A DNA stretch of 64,000 nt from Aliiruegeria haliotis (GTDB lineage Bacteria; Pseudomonadota; Alphaproteobacteria; Rhodobacterales; Rhodobacteraceae). The stretch spans positions 1-64,000 of the forward strand of contig NZ_PVTD01000006.1 in the NCBI RefSeq assembly GCF_003003255.1, read 5' to 3'. Below are positions 61,781 through 64,000 of this stretch, one piece after another (within the stretch, counting starts at the first letter, position 1; each line of letters begins with the position of its first letter). The notes beneath the pieces were generated by a model. The model made no database searches, was not told where the DNA came from, and was given only the letters and a program-made list of their open reading frames with translations. Made by a program: the position numbers and the translations under genes.

Positions 61781-62523
61781 TGAGCCTTCTTGAGTTCGAC
61801 AACGAGTGTATTGACGATCAGCGCGATCCCGATCAGCGAGCCGAAGAAGACGAGCGTCGGCATCTCGATCAGCCCAAAGGTGATGCGCTCGAAGTGGTTG
61901 AGCACCGAGAGCGCCGCGACGCCTTCGGTCAGCCAGTACGGCGCCCATCCCCGCAAACCGCCGAGAACAACGTCAATGCCCGCCGTGACCAGCAGGAAGG
62001 TGACGATCACCGAGCAGATGAATGCGATCACCTGGTTGCGGGTCAGCGCGGAGATGCAGGCGGAGATGGCCAGAAAGGCGCCCGCCATCAGCAAGGCGCC
62101 GAGATACCCTGCAAGGATGACGCCGTTGTCGGGCGTGCCGAGCCAGTTGACGGTGATCCAGAGCGGAAAGGTCATGGCGAGAGCCAGCGCGGTGAAGGCC
62201 CACCCCGCAAGGAACTTGCCGGCAACGATCGCCCAGGGTTTGACCGGCATCGTCATCAGCAACTCGATCGTGCCGGAGCGGCGCTCCTCCGCCCACAGGC
62301 GCATGCCGATGGCGGGAAGGAGTACCAGAAAGAGCCATGGCAACCAGGCAAAAAGTGCGGTCAGATCGGCGCTGTTGCGATCGAAGAAGCCGGACACGAA
62401 GAAGGTCATCGTCCCGGCCAGGGCAAGGAACACGACCAGGAAGATCGCGGCAAGTGGGGTCGCGAAATAGGCACGGAACTCGCGGCCGAACACGACGCCC
62501 ACGGAGGAAAGCGAAGAATTCAT
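61777..62523 (-). CDS. ABC transporter permease, GldF-like
   Basis: A 248-residue ABC-2-type permease with about six membrane helices. VFGREFRAYFATPLAAIFLVVFLAL (about 10-34) and IGMRLWAEERRSGTIELLMTMPV (about 76-98) are hallmarks of this branch, in which a short amphipathic segment contacts the ATPase. It works with the ATPase encoded upstream and overlaps the GldG-like gene by 4 bases (ATGA). Confidence 0.88.
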   Translation of the reverse strand: MNSSLSSVGVVFGREFRAYFATPLAAIFLVVFLALAGTMTFFVSGFFDRNSADLTALFAWLPWLFLVLLPAIGMRLWAEERRSGTIELLMTMPVKPWAIVAGKFLAGWAFTALALAMTFPLWITVNWLGTPDNGVILAGYLGALLMAGAFLAISACISALTRNQVIAFICSVIVTFLLVTAGIDVVLGGLRGWAPYWLTEGVAALSVLNHFERITFGLIEMPTLVFFGSLIGIALIVNTLVVELKKAQ

Positions 62524-62543
62524 CGGAAGTCTCCCTCAGTGTT

Positions 62544-63488
62544 TCAGTGATAGGGGGTCGTCACGTCGCGGAACACGTCCTCAAGGCGTGGCCGCCAAAG
62601 ACCGACCTCCTCTACGGGAAGTTCCGCGTCCCGGAGCCGTTTCGCCAACTCCGTCGCATCCGCCGGCGTGTCGCCGTAGCGCAGGAGCAGCCTGGTGGAG
62701 CCGTTGCGGCGTTCCATCACCTCCAGATCGGCGCCGTCGCTGCAGGGTTTGACCTTCTCCACGACAGCCTTTTCCTCCGGCGAGCCTATTGTGACCCGGA
62801 TGGCGCGGCCGTTGGCGGCGCGTTCCAGCAGGTCTTGCGGCGTGGAATCTGCAACGACCTGCCCCCGGGCAATGATGACCGCGCGGGAGCAGATCGCCTC
62901 GACCTCCTCAAGAATATGGGTCGAAACGATGATGGATTTCTCCGGCGCGATGGTCCGGATCAGGGTGCGCATCTCGTGTTTCTGGTTCGGGTCGAGCCCG
63001 TCTGTCGGCTCGTCCAGGATGAGCACGTCGGGATCGTGGATCAGGGCCTGTGCGATTCCGACCCTGCGGCGGTACCCTTTCGACAGTGTCTCGATGGGCC
63101 GCGACCAGACCTCGGTCAGCCGAACCCTATCGGCCATCTCGGCCAGCCGGTTCCGCAGGCCGGCGCCCTTCAGCCCCCGCATCCTTCCGCAAAACCGCAG
63201 GAAATCGGCCACCGGCATGTCGCCGTAGGCCGGCGCGCCCTCAGGCAGGTATCCAAGCCGGGACTTGGCCTCTTCGGGGTGCGACCAGACGTCGACACCA
63301 CAGATCTCCGCCGCACCGCGATCGGGTTCGAGAAACCCGGAGATCATCTTCATCGTTGTGGATTTTCCAGCGCCATTCGGTCCGAGGAACCCGACAACTT
63401 CGCCCCGTGCAACATCGAGCGAAACGTTGTCGACTGCGATCATCTCGCCGAAGCGCTTCGAAAGCTTCTGAGCTGAGACAAGCGACAT
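62544..63488 (-). CDS. ABC transporter ATP-binding protein, GldA-like
   Basis: A 314-residue ATPase of the ABC-2 exporter type. Walker A is GPNGAGKST (about 33-41), the signature LSKGYRRRVGIAQAL, Walker B VLILDEPTDGLDPNQ, and the switch His in STHILEEVE. An accessory C-terminal domain is about 80 residues (AIRVTIGSPEE to the end). It is first of a four-gene operon and should power the GldF-like permease. ATG 63488 is chosen where similarity begins. Confidence 0.92.
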   Translation of the reverse strand: MSLVSAQKLSKRFGEMIAVDNVSLDVARGEVVGFLGPNGAGKSTTMKMISGFLEPDRGAAEICGVDVWSHPEEAKSRLGYLPEGAPAYGDMPVADFLRFCGRMRGLKGAGLRNRLAEMADRVRLTEVWSRPIETLSKGYRRRVGIAQALIHDPDVLILDEPTDGLDPNQKHEMRTLIRTIAPEKSIIVSTHILEEVEAICSRAVIIARGQVVADSTPQDLLERAANGRAIRVTIGSPEEKAVVEKVKPCSDGADLEVMERRNGSTRLLLRYGDTPADATELAKRLRDAELPVEEVGLWRPRLEDVFRDVTTPYH

Positions 63489-63709
63489 GGTCGTGTCTTT
63501 ACCTCCATTCGGGCCGACATGCCGTCCAGCGGGGGCACGCCGGCGATCTGTTCTGGGAACCGTCCGGGGCGGTGCTGTGGCAGGCACCGCAGCCACCGAC
63601 CGCGAACGGTTGGCGGGGGATCGGGTTCCGGGCGAAGGCCAGAAGCAGGCGTTGCCGAAGCGGAATGGAATTCGGCTGCGTACCGCTGGATCGCCCGGAA
63701 CGCGAATGC

Positions 63710-63734
63710 GGAAAGGGAGCGGTGCCCCCTTTCC
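63710..63734 (-). terminator. Hairpin after groL
   Basis: GGAAAGGG (63710-63717) and CCCTTTCC (63727-63734) form an 8-bp stem with a 9-base loop, 14 bases after the groL stop on the reverse strand. No U-run follows, so termination strength is uncertain. The rest of 63489-63748 shows no gene. Confidence 0.4.
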
Positions 63735-63748
63735 ACCGGGCGTGTGCC

Positions 63749-64000
63749 CTACATCATGCCGCCCATGTCCGGCATCCGGGCACCCGCGCCGGCTGCGGAC
63801 TTGGGCTCCGGCTTCTCGGCGACCATGGCTTCGGTGGTGATCAGAAGCCCGGCAATGGAGGCGGCATCCTCCAGCGCCGTCCGGACAACCTTGGCGGGGT
63901 CGATGACGCCGAACTTGAACAGGTCGCCATATTCTTCGGTCTGCGCGTTGAAGCCGAAACTCGCGTCGTCGCTTTCCCGGATCTTGCCGGCCACAACCGA
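63749..64000 (-). CDS. groL: Chaperonin GroEL, C-terminal part
   Basis: The reverse frame from the window edge encodes the last 83 residues of Gro[57 protein letters not shown] and the final PDMGGMM. This is the equatorial domain end plus the flexible Gly-Met tail (short here, [13 protein letters not shown]). The 60-kDa chaperonin folds proteins with GroES. Gene continues beyond the window. Confidence 0.95.
   Translation of the reverse strand, partial: SVVAGKIRESDDASFGFNAQTEEYGDLFKFGVIDPAKVVRTALEDAASIAGLLITTEAMVAEKPEPKSAAGAGARMPDMGGMM

Overview
The window looks like chromosome of a marine alphaproteobacterium of the order Rhodobacterales (Roseobacter-type). It is GC-rich, with strong AGGAGG-type ribosome sites. 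The edges are housekeeping genes: the start of etfB on the left and the end of groL on the right. Transport operons are dense (TRAP, CUT1, CUT2 and polyamine-type ABC), and several proteins of unknown function are of kinds I associate with this order. I found no tRNA, rRNA, IS element, CRISPR array or phage genes.

Left part (0.2-13.7 kb) is a sugar or sugar-acid uptake region that appears to be one LacI regulon. A LacI-type regulator is divergent from a short-chain dehydrogenase. Downstream are a CUT1 ABC transporter (binding protein, two permeases, ATPase), a CaiB-like protein that lacks the usual catalytic Asp, and a TRAP transporter whose operon contains a 681-residue predicted toroid protein. 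TAAAACGTTTTA-like palindromes lie in front of these units. Next (13.7-16.3 kb) is a relic zone: a short membrane ORF, the tail of an enolase-superfamily enzyme, an apparently intact formylglycine-generating enzyme and a possible sulfatase tail. A 1538-residue RTX protein follows (16.3-20.9 kb).

The 21.3-30.4 kb region is an oxidative L-fucose-type catabolic cluster: aldose dehydrogenase, two-part UxaA-type dehydratase, SDR, RraA-like protein, fuconolactonase, FucU mutarotase and a GntR regulator with two helix-turn-helix domains. Its own sugar ABC transporter is broken by stop codons and in-frame deletions, and its zinc alcohol dehydrogenase is frameshifted. A secreted three-domain PL7 alginate lyase lies at 31.1-33.3 kb. 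Alginate lyase, fucose catabolism and sulfatase maturation together suggest life on brown-algal polysaccharides.

The 34-43 kb part holds a cold-shock protein and a seven-gene reverse-strand operon (coiled-coil protein, small membrane protein, unknown protein, AAA+ ATPase, unknown protein, two membrane proteins). This is the best candidate for an undescribed system. The 43-54 kb part is mixed: M20 deacylase, acetyltransferase, IPP isomerase, cytochrome c, DUF2157 membrane protein, solitary peptide-binding protein, DeoR regulator with MFS transporter, and small envelope proteins. At 53-58.7 kb a creatinase gene is divergent from a complete polyamine-type ABC transporter, suggesting uptake and hydrolysis of creatine. 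At 58.9-63.5 kb is a Gld-type ABC operon whose GldG-like gene has an in-frame TAA. Most ORFs opposite long genes are GC-rich shadow frames and were left out.
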